This document shows, one piece after another, positions 43,584-52,859 of a stretch of DNA of 64,000 nt. Under the pieces are notes generated by a model. The model worked only from the letters and a program-made list of their open reading frames with translations. It had not been told where the DNA came from and searched no databases. The position numbers were made by a program, and so were the translations under genes. The DNA is taken from positions 1,605-65,604 of the forward strand of contig NZ_MDCB01000004.1 of the NCBI RefSeq assembly GCF_002939705.1. The letters are read 5' to 3'. Position 1 is the stretch's first letter, and every line of letters begins with the position of its first letter. Origin of the DNA: Xanthomonas albilineans (lineage in GTDB: Bacteria > Pseudomonadota > Gammaproteobacteria > Xanthomonadales > Xanthomonadaceae).

Positions 43584-45023
43584 TCAGGGTGTACCAACCT
43601 GGGCGTCGGCACCACCACCCAACACCTGGTACAGCGTCACCCGATTGCTGGCATCCTGCAAACGCAGTGCGATCAACGCCTGCTGCGCAGCGAACAGCGA
43701 GCGCTGTGCATCCAGCACCGCCAGGTGACCATCCAGGCCAGCACGGTAGCGCGCGTCGGCCAGCGTGTAGCTGCGTTGACTGGCGTCGACCAACGCCTGC
43801 TGCGCGGTGAGTTGCGCTTCCATATGATCCTTCGCAGCCAGGGCATCGGCGACTTCGGCGAAAGCGGACTGAATCGCCTTCTCGTACTGCGCCACCGCGA
43901 TGTCCTTGCCGATCTTGGAAGCGTCGAGCGACGCCTTCAACGCACCGCCATGGAAGATCGGCGCGGTGATGCTGGGCACGAACGACCAGGTGCGGGCGCC
44001 GGCCGAGAACAACGTGGACAAGGCATCGCTACTGCGGCCGGTGGACGCGGTGAGGCTCAGCGACGGAAAGAACGCCGCGCGGGCCGCGCCGATGTCGGCA
44101 TTAGCCGCCTGCAAACTGTGCTCGGCGGCAAGCACATCCGGACGTTTCAGCAGCACCGACGAGGACAGGTGCGCTGGCACCGGTGCCAGCGCAACGCTGC
44201 GATCGATCGCCTGCGCGCTCGGCAATAACGCCGCGTCCACGGGAGCACCCACCAGCAACTGCAAGGCATCGCGCGCCTGCGCCAACTGCGTGGCGGCGCT
44301 GGCGGCACTCACCCGCGCGGCTTCGACACTGGTCTGCTGTTGGGCCAAGTCCAGCGCCGACACGGTACCGACGCTGTGCTGGCGTTCGGTCAATTGCAAC
44401 GTCTGCGCCTGGCTGTCCAGGGTCTGCTGCGCGAGCGCGAGTTGCGCCTGATCGGCGGCGACCGTCAGCCATGCCGCGGCAACCTGCGCAATCAGGCTCA
44501 GACGCACGCTGCGCTGGGTTTGCGCACTGGCCAGCCAGTTCTGCAACGCCTCCTGCTTGAGGCTGCGCAATTGCCCGAACAAATCCAACTGCCAACTGCT
44601 GAGACCAACCTGCAACGTATCGCTGACATTGATCTGCGAAACACCCGTACCGCTGCTGGCGGCGCTGACTCGCTCGCGGTCATGGCTGGCGCTGGCATCC
44701 AGCGACGGCAACTGCGCGGCGCGCTGGATGCGGTACTGCGCGCGCGCCTTGTCGATCGAGAGCATCGCCACGCGCAGGTCGCGGTTGTTTTGCAACGCAA
44801 GCGCGATGGTCTGGCGCAAGCGCGGATCCAGAAACACCGCCTGCCAGTCCGGCATCGCCAGCGTATCGGCGGGCTGGCCCGCAGCGTGCGCGGCGCTTGC
44901 ATCGGCAGCGGCAAGATTCGCAGGCACCGGCGCCGCCGGGCGCACGTAGTGCGGCGCCAGGGTGCAACCGGCCAACGCCAGTAACGTGGCGGCAGCCACG
45001 CTCGCACGGCAGAGCGCGCTCAT
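43584..45023 (-). CDS. Outer-membrane efflux lipoprotein, NodT family
   Basis: The 479-residue protein has a lipoprotein signal with LAGC at residue 17-20 and the outer-membrane-factor repeat pattern of long helices with Ala, Gln and Leu (residues about 70-280 and 290-470). It forms the exit channel for the RND pump encoded just upstream on the minus strand, and the two genes overlap by four bases. Third gene of the operon. Confidence 0.93.
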   Translation of the reverse strand: MSALCRASVAAATLLALAGCTLAPHYVRPAAPVPANLAAADASAAHAAGQPADTLAMPDWQAVFLDPRLRQTIALALQNNRDLRVAMLSIDKARAQYRIQRAAQLPSLDASASHDRERVSAASSGTGVSQINVSDTLQVGLSSWQLDLFGQLRSLKQEALQNWLASAQTQRSVRLSLIAQVAAAWLTVAADQAQLALAQQTLDSQAQTLQLTERQHSVGTVSALDLAQQQTSVEAARVSAASAATQLAQARDALQLLVGAPVDAALLPSAQAIDRSVALAPVPAHLSSSVLLKRPDVLAAEHSLQAANADIGAARAAFFPSLSLTASTGRSSDALSTLFSAGARTWSFVPSITAPIFHGGALKASLDASKIGKDIAVAQYEKAIQSAFAEVADALAAKDHMEAQLTAQQALVDASQRSYTLADARYRAGLDGHLAVLDAQRSLFAAQQALIALRLQDASNRVTLYQVLGGGADAQVGTP

Positions 45024-48000
45024 GACCCCACCTCCTCGCTCGCCACCCTGCGCTCGGGGAACAGGCGGCGCACGATCACATAGAACAACGGGACGAAGAA
45101 CAGGCCCAGAGTGATCGAGGCCAACGTACCGCCAGTGACACCGGTGCCCAGCGAGTGACGCGCGGCCGAGCCGGCACCGTGACTGAACATCAGCGGCAGC
45201 ACGCCAAGCAGGAACGCCAGCGAGGTCATCAGAATCGGCCGCAAGCGCATCTGCACCGCGTGCAGAGTCGCGGCCAGCAGGCTTTCACCGCGATGTTCCA
45301 GATCGCGGGCGAACTCGACGATGAGGATGCCGTTTTTGGCCGACAAACCAACCGTCGTGAGCAGGCCCACCTGAAAGTAGACATCGTTCTCCAGGCCCCG
45401 CAGGGTCATCAGCAGCACTGCGCCAAAAATGCCTACCGGCACCGCAAGCATCACCGCGAACGGGATCGACCAACTTTCGTACAACCCCGCCAGGCACAGG
45501 AACACGAACAACAGCGAAATCGCGTACAGCGCCGGTGCCTGGTTGGCAGACAACTTCTCTTGATAGGCCATATCAGACCAGGCATAGCCAAAGCCATGCG
45601 GCAGTTGCTTGCTCAACTCCGCCATCTCGTCCATCGCCGCGCCGGAGCTGACCCCCAACCTCGCCTGCCCGGTGAGTTCCATCGCCGACACGCCGTTGTA
45701 ACGTTCCAGCGCCGCCGGCGCGCTGGTCCAGCGGGAGGTGGTGAAGGCGGACATCGGCACCATGTCGCCGCCGGTGTTGCGTACTGTCCAGCGCTCCACG
45801 TCCTGCGGCGCCATGCGTGTATGCGCGTCGCCCTGCACGTAGACCTTCTTGATGCGGCCCTTGTAGATGAAGTTGTTGACGAAGTCGCCACCGAGCGCAC
45901 TGTTGAGCGTGGCATTGATGTCGCCCGGATCCACGCCCAGCGCCTGCGCCTTGTTGTCGTCGATCTTGACCGCATACACCGGCGCATCCTCCAGGCTGGC
46001 GTAGCGCACATTCATCAACTTGGGATCATCCGCAGCCAGGCGCAGCAGCTTGTCGCGCGCGGCCAACAGGGCAGCGTGGCCAGCGCCTTCGTAGTCCATC
46101 AACTCGAAGGTGAAACCGGAAGCGTCGCCGAGGCCGGTGATCGCCGGCGGCGAGGTCACGAACAGATCCGCATCGGGCACGTCGGCCAAGGCCTTTTTGA
46201 GGCGTTCGGCAATGGTCGCGGCATCGTCGTCGCGGTCGTCCCAATCCTTCAGGCGCACGAAGGCCATGCCGACGTTCTGGCCGGAGCCGGTGACGCTGAA
46301 GCCGGCGGAAGACAGTACCGAGCGGACTCCAGGATCCTTCATCGCAACCTGGGTCAGCCGGTCTGCCACCATTTGGGTCTGCTCCAGGGTGGAACCCGCC
46401 GGCAGCTTGACCAGCACGTTGAGCATGCCCTCGTCCTCGTCGGGCAGAAAGGCGCCAGGCAAACGCCACAGCAGCACACCGGTGACGACCAACAGCAACG
46501 CGTAGGCGAGCAAACCCAGCGCACGCTGTCCAAGCACGCGCTCGACCACCGCGCGGTAGCGCTCGGACATATGACGAAAGCGCGTGTTGAACCAGACAAA
46601 GAACCAGCCAAGACGACCGTGCGAACCGATCGGTGCTTCGCCCTGGTGCAGCGGTTTGAGGATGGTCACGCACAGCGCCGGGGTCAGGGTCATCGCCACC
46701 AACACCGACAGGATCATCGAGGCGGCGATGGTGATCGAGAACTGCCGGTAGATCACCCCGGTGACGCCGTTGAAGAAGGCCATCGGCACGAACACCGCCG
46801 TCAGTACCAGCACGATGCCGATCAACGCGCCGCCGATTTGTTGCATCGAGCGCAGGGTCGCTTCTTTCGGTGACAGCCCTTCCTGGCCCATGACCCGCTC
46901 CACGTTCTCCACAACCACGATCGCATCGTCCACCAGCAGGCCGATCGCCAACACCATCGCGAACATGGTCAACGTGTTGATCGAGTAGCCGAACGCGGCG
47001 AGTACGCCAAAGGTACCCATCAGCACCACCGGTACCGCGATGGTCGGGATCAGCGTGGCGCGCCAGTTCTGTAGGAACAGATACATCACCGCCACGACCA
47101 GCAGCACCGCCTCGATCAGGGTGATGACCACTTCCTTGATCGAGGTGATGACGAACGGGGTACTGCTGAAAGCGACATGGTAGTTGTAGCCATGCGGCCA
47201 GTACTGTTTGAGTTCGCCCAGGCGCTTTTCGATCGCCTTGGACACCTCGACCGCGTTGGCGTCGGAGTTGAGCTCGATACCCAGCGACGCCGAGGGTTTG
47301 CCGTTGAAGCGGGAAAGGGTGCCGTAGGTTTCCGGACCCAGGCCGATCCTGGCCACGTCGGATAAGTGCACGGCGGCACCGTCGGGATCGCTCTTGAGCA
47401 CGATCGCGCCGAACTGCGCCGGCGTCTGCAAGCGGCTGCGGGTGGTCACGGTCGCATCCAGGCGCTGCCCCCGCAGCGACGGCTGGCCGCCGAGCTCGCC
47501 CGCCGACACGTCGGTATTCTGCGATTGCAGCGCGTTCTCCACATCCGATGGCATCAACGCGTACTTACGCAGCTTTTCCGGGTCCAGCCAGATGCGCATG
47601 GCGTACTCCGAACCAATCGGCTGGATATTGCCCACGCCGCTGATGCGGCTGATCTGGTCGTCGATGCGCGACTCCATGTAATTGGCGACATCGAAACTGT
47701 CCATGCTGCCGTCGTCGGAGGTGAACGCCACCACTTCGAACAGCGAACCGCTGGACTTGGTGATGATCAAGCCGTTCTGCTGCACCGCCTGCGGCAGGAT
47801 CGACATCACCGACTGCAACTGGTTCTGCACCTGCACCTGGGCGGTGTCGGGGTTGGTCCCGGTCTGGAACACCAGATTGACCTGCGCAGTGCCGTCCGAA
47901 GCACTGGTGGAGGTCATGTACAGCAGATGATCCAGGCTTTGCTGCGACTGCTCGATCAACTGAGTGACGGTGTTTTCCACGGTCTGCGCCGAGGCACCGT

Positions 48001-48148
48001 TGTAGGTGGCGCGCACGGTGATGGTCGGCGGGGCCATCTGCGGATAGCGTTCGACCGGCAACGCATGGATGGCCAGCATGCCGATCAGGACGATCACGAT
48101 GGCCATGACCCAGGCCACCATCGGGTGCTTGACGAAGAAGCGCGACAT
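45020..48148 (-). CDS. RND-family (HAE1) inner-membrane efflux transporter
   Basis: This 1042-residue protein has the RND layout: MSRFFVKHPMVAWVMAIVIV start, two large periplasmic loops and 12 transmembrane helices. The proton-relay DD is in AIGLLVDDAIVVVENVER, and a terminal charged tail follows. It is the pump of a tripartite drug-efflux system of the AcrB/MexB type. It lies between the membrane-fusion protein and the outer-membrane factor, and overlaps the latter. Confidence 0.96.
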   Translation of the reverse strand: MSRFFVKHPMVAWVMAIVIVLIGMLAIHALPVERYPQMAPPTITVRATYNGASAQTVENTVTQLIEQSQQSLDHLLYMTSTSASDGTAQVNLVFQTGTNPDTAQVQVQNQLQSVMSILPQAVQQNGLIITKSSGSLFEVVAFTSDDGSMDSFDVANYMESRIDDQISRISGVGNIQPIGSEYAMRIWLDPEKLRKYALMPSDVENALQSQNTDVSAGELGGQPSLRGQRLDATVTTRSRLQTPAQFGAIVLKSDPDGAAVHLSDVARIGLGPETYGTLSRFNGKPSASLGIELNSDANAVEVSKAIEKRLGELKQYWPHGYNYHVAFSSTPFVITSIKEVVITLIEAVLLVVAVMYLFLQNWRATLIPTIAVPVVLMGTFGVLAAFGYSINTLTMFAMVLAIGLLVDDAIVVVENVERVMGQEGLSPKEATLRSMQQIGGALIGIVLVLTAVFVPMAFFNGVTGVIYRQFSITIAASMILSVLVAMTLTPALCVTILKPLHQGEAPIGSHGRLGWFFVWFNTRFRHMSERYRAVVERVLGQRALGLLAYALLLVVTGVLLWRLPGAFLPDEDEGMLNVLVKLPAGSTLEQTQMVADRLTQVAMKDPGVRSVLSSAGFSVTGSGQNVGMAFVRLKDWDDRDDDAATIAERLKKALADVPDADLFVTSPPAITGLGDASGFTFELMDYEGAGHAALLAARDKLLRLAADDPKLMNVRYASLEDAPVYAVKIDDNKAQALGVDPGDINATLNSALGGDFVNNFIYKGRIKKVYVQGDAHTRMAPQDVERWTVRNTGGDMVPMSAFTTSRWTSAPAALERYNGVSAMELTGQARLGVSSGAAMDEMAELSKQLPHGFGYAWSDMAYQEKLSANQAPALYAISLLFVFLCLAGLYESWSIPFAVMLAVPVGIFGAVLLMTLRGLENDVYFQVGLLTTVGLSAKNGILIVEFARDLEHRGESLLAATLHAVQMRLRPILMTSLAFLLGVLPLMFSHGAGSAARHSLGTGVTGGTLASITLGLFFVPLFYVIVRRLFPERRVASEEVGS

Positions 48149-48158
48149 GCGGAAGTCC

Positions 48159-49364
48159 TCAGTCGGCCTGGGCGGCGCCAGGCACCGTTGGCGCGGCGTC
48201 GAGTTCGGCGGCGCTGACCGGATATGGCGTCACCGTCTTGCCGATCTCGGCGCGGCTGCCGTTCACCACGATGAGCCGCTCGCCCGGCTTGAGTCCGTCC
48301 TCCACCACCCAATCGTGGCCCAGCGCGTCGCCAGTGCGAATGTGGCGTTCCACCACCCGGTTATGCGCGTCGAGCAGCTTGACCAGCGGCTCGCCCTTGC
48401 TGTCGCGCGTGACCGCCTGCTGCGGCACCAAGATTGCGCCCTGATTGGTGGCCATCGGCAGCACCGCGCGTAGATACATGCCTGGCAAAAGCAGATGTTC
48501 CGGATTGGGGACCACCGCACGCAGGGTAACGTTGCCGGTACCGGCGTTGACCTGGGTACCGACGAACTCCAACGTACCCGCATGCGGATACGTACTGCCG
48601 TCCTCCAAGCGCACCTGCACCTGTGCCTTGCCGTCGATGGCGCGGATGCGTCCAGCGTCGAGCTGGCGGCGCAGCGCCAGGATCTGCGTACTGGACTGAG
48701 TAACGTCCAGATAGATCGGGTCCAGTCGCTGGATCGTGGTCAGCGCGGCATCCTGCGCGGCGGTGAGCAGCGCGCCGACGGTATAGGCCGAGGCGCCGAT
48801 GCGGCCAGAAATGGGCGCGGTGATCCGGGTGTAATCCAAATTGATGCGCGCCGCCTGCAACCCCGCCTTGGCCGCGATCACCGCCGCCTCGTCCTGGCGC
48901 AGCGCGGAAATCGCATCGTCGGCGTCCTGTTTGCTGGCCGCGTCCATCCCGACCAGGGTGCGGTAACGCTCGGCCTTGGGTCGCGCACTGGCCAGCGCCG
49001 CCTCGGCCTGAACCAGATTGCCACGGGCGATGTCGTAGGCGGCCTGATAGGGCGCCGGGTCGATCTGGTACAGCGGCTGCCCGGCCTTGACCTCCTGGCC
49101 CTCCACGAAGAGTCGCTGGCGCAGCAGCCCGCCGACCTGCGGCCGCACATCCGCCGTCTCGTAAGCCACCGTGCGCCCGGGCAGAGTGCGCTCTACCGGA
49201 AGCGCATGGGCGCTCAAGGTCATCACCCCGACCCGCGACAGCGACACAGCGGACGGCTTATCGCCAGAGCAGCCACCGACGCCGACGACCAGGGACGACA
49301 GGACGACCAACGGCAACAGAGCACAACAGGAGAGGCGACGGAGCCCCGGAACGACGTCGTACAT
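48159..49364 (-). CDS. RND efflux membrane-fusion protein
   Basis: The 401-residue protein has a lipoprotein signal (LVVGVGGC at about residue 24-31), a hairpin region, and the barrel domain segments VRPQVGGLLRQRLFVEGQEV and ITAPISGRIGASAYTVGALL. It joins the pump to the outer-membrane factor. ATG 49364 is used because upstream in-frame codons give a sequence with no signal. First gene of the operon, with a palindrome upstream. Confidence 0.94.
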   Translation of the reverse strand: MYDVVPGLRRLSCCALLPLVVLSSLVVGVGGCSGDKPSAVSLSRVGVMTLSAHALPVERTLPGRTVAYETADVRPQVGGLLRQRLFVEGQEVKAGQPLYQIDPAPYQAAYDIARGNLVQAEAALASARPKAERYRTLVGMDAASKQDADDAISALRQDEAAVIAAKAGLQAARINLDYTRITAPISGRIGASAYTVGALLTAAQDAALTTIQRLDPIYLDVTQSSTQILALRRQLDAGRIRAIDGKAQVQVRLEDGSTYPHAGTLEFVGTQVNAGTGNVTLRAVVPNPEHLLLPGMYLRAVLPMATNQGAILVPQQAVTRDSKGEPLVKLLDAHNRVVERHIRTGDALGHDWVVEDGLKPGERLIVVNGSRAEIGKTVTPYPVSAAELDAAPTVPGAAQAD

Positions 49365-49431
49365 GGGCGATGATACGGCTGTGATGAAACTGTCAACGAT
49401 ACTCCACTCATGTGTCGCACTGCACCATCGG

Positions 49432-49447
49432 CAACACGAACGTGTTG
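49432..49447. promoter_or_regulatory. Candidate operator upstream of the efflux operon
   Basis: CAACACG and CGTGTTG form a perfect seven-base inverted repeat with an AA spacer, about 70 bases before the membrane-fusion protein start. Such palindromes are typical TetR-type operators of RND operons. No TetR gene is next to it, so any regulator is elsewhere. Confidence 0.55.
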
Positions 49448-49611
49448 TACAGCCTTCACAAATGCGGGAGAAACGTCGGAAAAACCTGCCTCTGGCCCAC
49501 CGCAAATAACGGTGGATTTATGTCAGCGAACGTAAATTTCGATAATGGAGCATTTTCCCGTTAGCTGCCGCCATCGACGTGGACGCGCGTGCCAACCGTA
49601 GCGTAGACGGT

Positions 49612-50922
49612 TCAGCGTGCACGCAACGCCAGCAAGGCCGCGGCCGCCAGCAGTAAAGGCAGCGTAAAGATCATGTACAGCCGCGACGGCTCCCACCCCG
49701 CATCGATCAACAAGCCCACCGTCGGCGGCGACAGGATCGCGCCGAGGCGGCCGATCCCGATGGCCCACCCCAGGCCGGTGCCGCGGATCCACGCATCGAA
49801 TACCACCGGTGCGGTCGCGTACAGTCCGGACATCGCCGCGAACACGGCCGCACCGATGAACAGTGCAATCGCGAAGGCCGCCGCCAGTTGGGTGCTGTAA
49901 CCGGCAAAAACCAGCATCGCCAGCGCCGCCAGCAGGAACATCCCCAAGGTCAACCAGCGCAAGGACCAGCGCACTGCCAGCCAACCGAACACACCGCCGC
50001 CGACAATCCCCCCCAGGTTGAGCAAGGTCCCGCCCGTGATCCCCTGCTGCACCGACATCCCGGCGGCGACCAATAACTTGGGTGTCCAGCTCAGCACGAA
50101 ATAGAACGCGAACATGTGCAAGAAGAACGCCAGTGCGAGCAACAGCGAACGGCGACGCATCGCACCGACGAACAGCACGGCATAGCCCTGGCGTGGAACG
50201 GCATCGCGCCGCGGCAACGCGGGCAATTCCGATAATGGCGCCTGCCGCATGCGCAGCAACGTCGCGTTGAGCTGGGCCAGCGCGTTGGGCGGGCGCCGAC
50301 CAATCAGGAAATCCAGCGACTCGGGCAAGCACGCCAGCACCAGCGGCATAAACAGCAGCGAACACCCCGCGCCGAACAAAAATACCGCATGCCAGTGCAA
50401 GTGCCAGTGTTCGAGGATCAAGTCGGCGATCACGCCACCGAATGCGGCACCGATCGGATAGCCGGTGGTCTGCAACACCACCGCCGTGCTGCGCCACTTG
50501 GCGCTGGCGTATTCGGCGGTGATCGCCCCCACGCCGGGAAACATGCCGCCGATGCCCAGGCCGGTGAACACCCGCAAGACCCAAAGCTGCTGCACATTCT
50601 GCGCCATCGCCGAGGCTCCCATGCCCACGGTGAGAATCGCCAGGCAACCCAGGATCAGGCGCCGCCGCCCCCAACGATCGGCCAACGGCGCCAAGCACAA
50701 CGAGCCCACCGCCATACCGATCAAACCGGCACTGAGCAAGCCTCCCAGGAGCTTGCCGGATAACTGCCACTCGTCGGACACATGCGATGCGGTGAATGCC
50801 ATCACCATCACATCGAAGCCATCGAGCATGGTCAACAACACGCAAATCCCGATGGCCATCCATTGGAAGCCGCCCATGCGGTCCTGCACGAGGGAGCCTG
50901 GTACAGCGGCAGCATGCGGCAT
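49612..50922 (-). CDS. MFS transporter, aromatic acid:H+ symporter type
   Basis: The 436-residue protein has 12 hydrophobic segments and the MFS motifs LAPLADRWGRRRLIL between helices 2 and 3, LDGFD in helix 1, and a central cytoplasmic loop. The LDGFD and the VTGLGIGGMFPG-like segment resemble aromatic-acid symporters. The substrate is unknown. ATG 50922 follows a TAGGA site; longer frames upstream are not conserved in character. It runs in the same direction as the efflux operon but is a separate unit. Confidence 0.88.
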   Translation of the reverse strand: MPHAAAVPGSLVQDRMGGFQWMAIGICVLLTMLDGFDVMVMAFTASHVSDEWQLSGKLLGGLLSAGLIGMAVGSLCLAPLADRWGRRRLILGCLAILTVGMGASAMAQNVQQLWVLRVFTGLGIGGMFPGVGAITAEYASAKWRSTAVVLQTTGYPIGAAFGGVIADLILEHWHLHWHAVFLFGAGCSLLFMPLVLACLPESLDFLIGRRPPNALAQLNATLLRMRQAPLSELPALPRRDAVPRQGYAVLFVGAMRRRSLLLALAFFLHMFAFYFVLSWTPKLLVAAGMSVQQGITGGTLLNLGGIVGGGVFGWLAVRWSLRWLTLGMFLLAALAMLVFAGYSTQLAAAFAIALFIGAAVFAAMSGLYATAPVVFDAWIRGTGLGWAIGIGRLGAILSPPTVGLLIDAGWEPSRLYMIFTLPLLLAAAALLALRAR

Positions 50923-51187
50923 GACGAAATTCCTACAGGGAAAATGGCGGAAAGACAGCAGCCGGACGCTACCGCGCTTGCCTGACCCGATGCAATGTAC
51001 TGCGTTGCATTTAACATTGACGTATCGCGTGACCCAACCCGATGCGCAAAAAGACCGAGCATGCCCAAGGCCCGCATCGCGACGATGGCACCGGCATCCG
51101 CGCGCCCTGCGCGGCGGCGGCTGGGTTGGCACGCAGGCTATCATCGTCCGCCACTCCGGCCATTGGCCGCCATCGTCGCAGACCGCC

Positions 51188-51727
51188 ATGCCCCCGATCC
51201 GCCCATTCCTCGATAAGACCCCTCAACTCGGCGACCGCGTCTACCTGGACCCGGCCTGCACTATCATCGGCGACGTGGTGCTGGAGGAGGACGTGTCGGT
51301 GTGGCCAGGCACAGTGATCCGCGGCGACGTCAACCATGTGCGCATCGGCGCACGCAGCAATCTCCAAGACGGCACCATCGTGCACGTCAGCCACCACAGC
51401 CCATACAACAAGGCCGGCTACCCCACGGTGATCGGCGCGGACGTGACCGTCGGCCACGGCACCATTTTGCACGCCTGCACCATCGAAGATCTGTGCCTGA
51501 TCGGCATGGGCGCATGCATCCTCGACGGCGCCACCGTCAGGAAATACGGATTTGTCGGCGCTGGCGCGGTGGTCGGCCCGGGCAAGACCGTGGGCGAGCG
51601 CGAGCTGTGGCTGGGCAACCCCGCGCGGCCGGCGCGCCTGCTCAGCGACAAGGAAATCGAGAGCCTGCACTATTCCGCGCAGCACTACGTGCGGCTGAAG
51701 GACCAGTACATCGGCGTTAACGACTAG
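51188..51727 (+). CDS. Gamma-class carbonic anhydrase-like hexapeptide protein
   Basis: The 179-residue protein has the left-handed beta-helix pattern of the gamma carbonic anhydrase/YrdA family: VSVWPGTVIRGDVNHVRIG, NLQDGTIVH, VGHGTILHACTIEDLCLIGM. The conserved metal His residues are H79-type in VHVSHH and later HGTILH. A carbonic-anhydrase-like metal enzyme is the family role; activity varies between members. It starts at ATG 51188 and is divergent from the MFS gene. Confidence 0.92.
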   Translation: MPPIRPFLDKTPQLGDRVYLDPACTIIGDVVLEEDVSVWPGTVIRGDVNHVRIGARSNLQDGTIVHVSHHSPYNKAGYPTVIGADVTVGHGTILHACTIEDLCLIGMGACILDGATVRKYGFVGAGAVVGPGKTVGERELWLGNPARPARLLSDKEIESLHYSAQHYVRLKDQYIGVND

Positions 51728-52324
51728 CCTGCTGCACGCGATTGCATGTCAGGTGGCAACTGACGACCCGCTTCGCGTTCGCTCATCGCCTGCAACAGCT
51801 TGTGCTTGAACCGCCAGACGACTGGGTGTAGCTCACACCCATCTGCCGCATCAGCTTCAATGCCGACAGATTCGTCATGCTCTAGCCCCGGCTGCAACCT
51901 CCTCTCGGAGCGGCTTCGGCACCGGCATCCCCTATTCGCAGTGCTTGGGAACTGGCTTGACATCCACCGGAGTGGTCTGCCCATCCGCGCCTACGCGATT
52001 GACAGCTAACACCTCCTATTTTTTCGCTAAAAATCCATTGAATTTTAAAGCCGCTGATATCGAGAGGCTGACTTGTTCACCCCACTAAGAAGGACGATCT
52101 AATTAATCGCTGTGCGGGCCATGTAAACTTTTGATTTCCTGCGCAACACCAAAAACAAGGTGAAGTTAATCTGAGACTTACTAAACCTTTTCCCGATTTC
52201 AAACGGAATCGACCACGAACTTTTGTATCCATCGCTGTCAGAGATGGCAAGACTTTCACACATGATCTTACGAAGCATCGCTCAGCACATCTTAAAGCGA
52301 GGGAAAACCTGATCTTCCTCCTTA
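51728..52324. other. Gene-poor region, AT-richer in its right half
   Basis: 597 bases without a convincing gene. The right half (52000-52320) is lower in GC than the neighbours, which suggests foreign or remnant DNA, but I see no transposase motif, terminal repeats or target duplication. Confidence 0.5.
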
Positions 52325-52537
52325 TCACACCGCCACATCCACATATTCCACCCGACTCGACGGCAACGGAATCACTTCGCCATCCTCGCGCATGCCGGCT
52401 AAATGCAACCCGATTGCTTCGCGAATCAAACCTTCCACCTCCGCGATCGTCGCTCCTATCGCGACACACCCCGGCAAATCCGGCACGTAAGCAGAGTCGT
52501 TGTTACCGGCTTGCTCGATGACAATGGCGTAGCGCAT
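52325..52537 (-). CDS. hicB: HicB-type antitoxin domain protein
   Basis: The 70-residue protein has the HicB/UPF0150 pattern: MRYAIVIEQAGNND, then AYVPDLPGCVAIGATIAEVEGLI, then REAIGLHLAGMREDGE. HicB neutralises the HicA RNase, usually from the same operon. ATG 52537 follows a GAGGGA site. It is short because it lacks the usual C-terminal DNA-binding domain. The upstream hicA gene appears broken. Confidence 0.88.
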   Translation of the reverse strand: MRYAIVIEQAGNNDSAYVPDLPGCVAIGATIAEVEGLIREAIGLHLAGMREDGEVIPLPSSRVEYVDVAV

Positions 52538-52716
52538 GGCGATTCCCTCTTCAGGCCGGCCTGCTTCAGGATGCTGTTCAACGTGCAGGGAGCCACATCA
52601 TCGCTCGGCTTGCCGGCCACTGCCACGCGGCCCGGGTAGACGGGGTGCTTGAACTGGCGATGGCTGCCAATCTGGCCAACTTGCTGCCAGCCTGCGTGCT
52701 TGAGGTGTTGCCGCGT
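52456..52716 (-). pseudogene. hicA: Decayed hicA toxin gene
   Basis: A frame on the minus strand contains the HicA core HLKHAGWQQVGQIGSHRQFK then HPVYPGRVAVAGKPSDD and TLNSILKQAGL (bases about 52552-52713). The catalytic His (SHRQFKHP) is present, but no ATG or GTG starts the frame. The domain is also not closed by a stop after QAGL and instead runs on through hicB. It therefore seems to have lost its start, while the hicB gene remains intact. Confidence 0.65.
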
Positions 52717-52859
52717 TGCCGCACTCGCGGATGTTCGGGGGCATGTTCGCGGTCCTTGCGAATGCGCAGCCAGCCAGCGGAAGAGCGCCCCCTTCCATTT
52801 CAGCCCCCCTCTCACGCCTGGGCAGGAGAGGGGCAATACGTTATTGCATCGGGGGTTGG

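Noticed and set aside
45155-46873. 572-codon plus-strand frame opposite the RND pump gene
   Set aside because: Antisense shadow, His/Arg/Gln-rich with no domain.
49523-50863. 446-codon minus-strand frame over the MFS gene
   Set aside because: Out of phase with the MFS protein, Arg/Gly/Asp-rich, no hydrophobic helices.
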